DNA of 64,000 nucleotides from AP-15 sp963703665. GTDB taxonomy: Bacteria > Pseudomonadota > Alphaproteobacteria > ATCC43930 > CGMCC-115725. The notes under the pieces are model-generated. The model searched no databases. It was not told where the DNA came from and worked only from the letters and a program-made list of their open reading frames with translations. The DNA is taken from the NCBI GenBank assembly GCA_963703665.1, contig CAVPFB010000004.1, forward strand, positions 124,001 through 188,000, given 5' to 3'. Shown piece after piece: positions 63,454 to 64,000 of the stretch (position 1 is the stretch's first letter; every line of letters begins with the position of its first letter). The translations under genes and the position numbers were made by a program.

Positions 63454-63999
63454 TTAGCTTCCTCGCCGGGTGAGTTCGATGTAGCCGAACGCGTCGATCG
63501 TCGCGGTGAAGAGGGGGGTGATGACCGTCGAGGTCTCGTCTTCGAGGATGATGGCGGGGCCGGGGATTTGGGCGCCGGGGGAGAGGGTCTCGCGGTCATG
63601 GATCGCGACGGTGATGAATTCGCCCAATTCTGAATCGAAGACGGCGCGGTGGCGGGCAGGGTCGGGGGTGTAGGGCGTCGGTGATGGCGGCCGGGGGCCT
63701 GGTTCGGCGGGGGGCGGAGCGCTCAACAACAGGACCCAACTGAGGATTTCGACTTCGACGCCGGGAATGATGCGGCTGTAGAGGCGCCGGTAGGCCTCTT
63801 CGAAGAGGGCGCGCAGGGCGGTGGCGTCGCCGGCGGCGTAGGTTTTGGTCGGGAGCGGGACGGCGATCTCGTGGCCCTGGCCGCGGTAGCGCATGAAGGC
63901 GGAGCGTGTCTCGGTCAAGGGGGCGTCGCCGGCGCCGCGGCGGACGATCGGCTCGGCTTCGGCGCGCATCGCGGCGAGCAGGAGGTTGGCGGCGGCGGG
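63454..63999 (-). CDS. N-methylhydantoinase A-type protein (HyuA), C-terminal part
   Basis: The gene enters from the right edge, so only about 180 C-terminal residues are seen: SAFMRYRGQGHEIAVPLPTK, LFEEAYRRLYSRIIPGVEVE, ILSWVLLLSAP and GAQIPGPAIILEDETSTVIT with the tail TIDAFGYIELTRR. This is the C-terminal domain of HyuA/acetophenone-carboxylase-like ATP-dependent hydrolases. HyuB usually follows or precedes it but is not downstream here; a VOC gene is. Confidence 0.87.
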   Translation of the reverse strand, partial: PAAANLLLAAMRAEAEPIVRRGAGDAPLTETRSAFMRYRGQGHEIAVPLPTKTYAAGDATALRALFEEAYRRLYSRIIPGVEVEILSWVLLLSAPPPAEPGPRPPSPTPYTPDPARHRAVFDSELGEFITVAIHDRETLSPGAQIPGPAIILEDETSTVITPLFTATIDAFGYIELTRRGS

Positions 64000-64000
64000 G

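Overview
The window is G+C-rich, densely coded DNA from an alphaproteobacterium. The markers are a SciP-type (DUF1153) regulator, the gatC-gatA-gatB amidotransferase set next to ruvX, a pyrB-degenerate pyrC pair, a PopZ/DUF2497-type protein between tolC and valS, and a hopanoid-linked RND transporter (HpnN). No rRNA, tRNA, CRISPR array, prophage or complete insertion sequence was found. The genus cannot be fixed from the sequence alone.

Layout. 1-3.1 kb: a LolD/YbbA-type ABC ATPase (edge) diverges from a tight tesA-FIST-thpR-EVE operon. 3.1-13.3 kb: DUF1488 protein, SciP-like regulator, hpnN, a sulfotransferase, cobA and the replicative polymerase dnaE. 13.4-18.7 kb: RidA-family protein, a 203-bp MITE, pyrC', pyrB, vapBC, a band-7 protein and ruvX. 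18.7-23.5 kb: gatC, gatA and gatB, with a probable mobile insertion cassette carrying a HAD phosphatase inserted between gatA and gatB. 24-34 kb: a methyltransferase, an ion channel, an LLM oxidoreductase, membrane proteins, a CFA-synthase-like enzyme, an enolase-superfamily enzyme, a solute-binding protein and a kinase-like protein. 34.6-46.2 kb: an accessory catabolic stretch (CoA-transferase, NMT1-type binding protein, amidohydrolase, uppP, GMC oxidoreductase, enoyl-CoA hydratase, second enolase-superfamily enzyme, VOC protein, Rieske oxygenase) with several gene remnants. 46.5-54.2 kb: pentapeptide-repeat membrane protein, IS remnant, toxin-antitoxin genes, a GAF/fRMsr-carboxymuconolactone decarboxylase fusion, a molybdenum hydroxylase subunit and hicAB. 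54.2-62.2 kb: small conserved genes, then a housekeeping run folK-PIMT-tolC-DUF2497-valS. 62.2-64 kb: a parE module, a VOC protein and the tail of hydantoinase A.

Three observations stand out. First, a 915-bp element at 20905-21819 has 13-bp perfect (26-bp imperfect) terminal inverted repeats and an exact 8-bp target duplication, but carries a HAD hydrolase and no transposase. Second, a 203-bp element at 13873-14075 has 18-bp perfect terminal repeats and a 9-bp duplication. Third, about 35 single-base frameshifts, nearly all extra bases, are clustered in a few genes (gatCAB, ruvX, a Rieske oxygenase and others), while long genes such as dnaE, hpnN and valS have none. Sequencing or assembly error is the simplest explanation for the third point. 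Frameshifted genes below are given with their full reconstructed extent.
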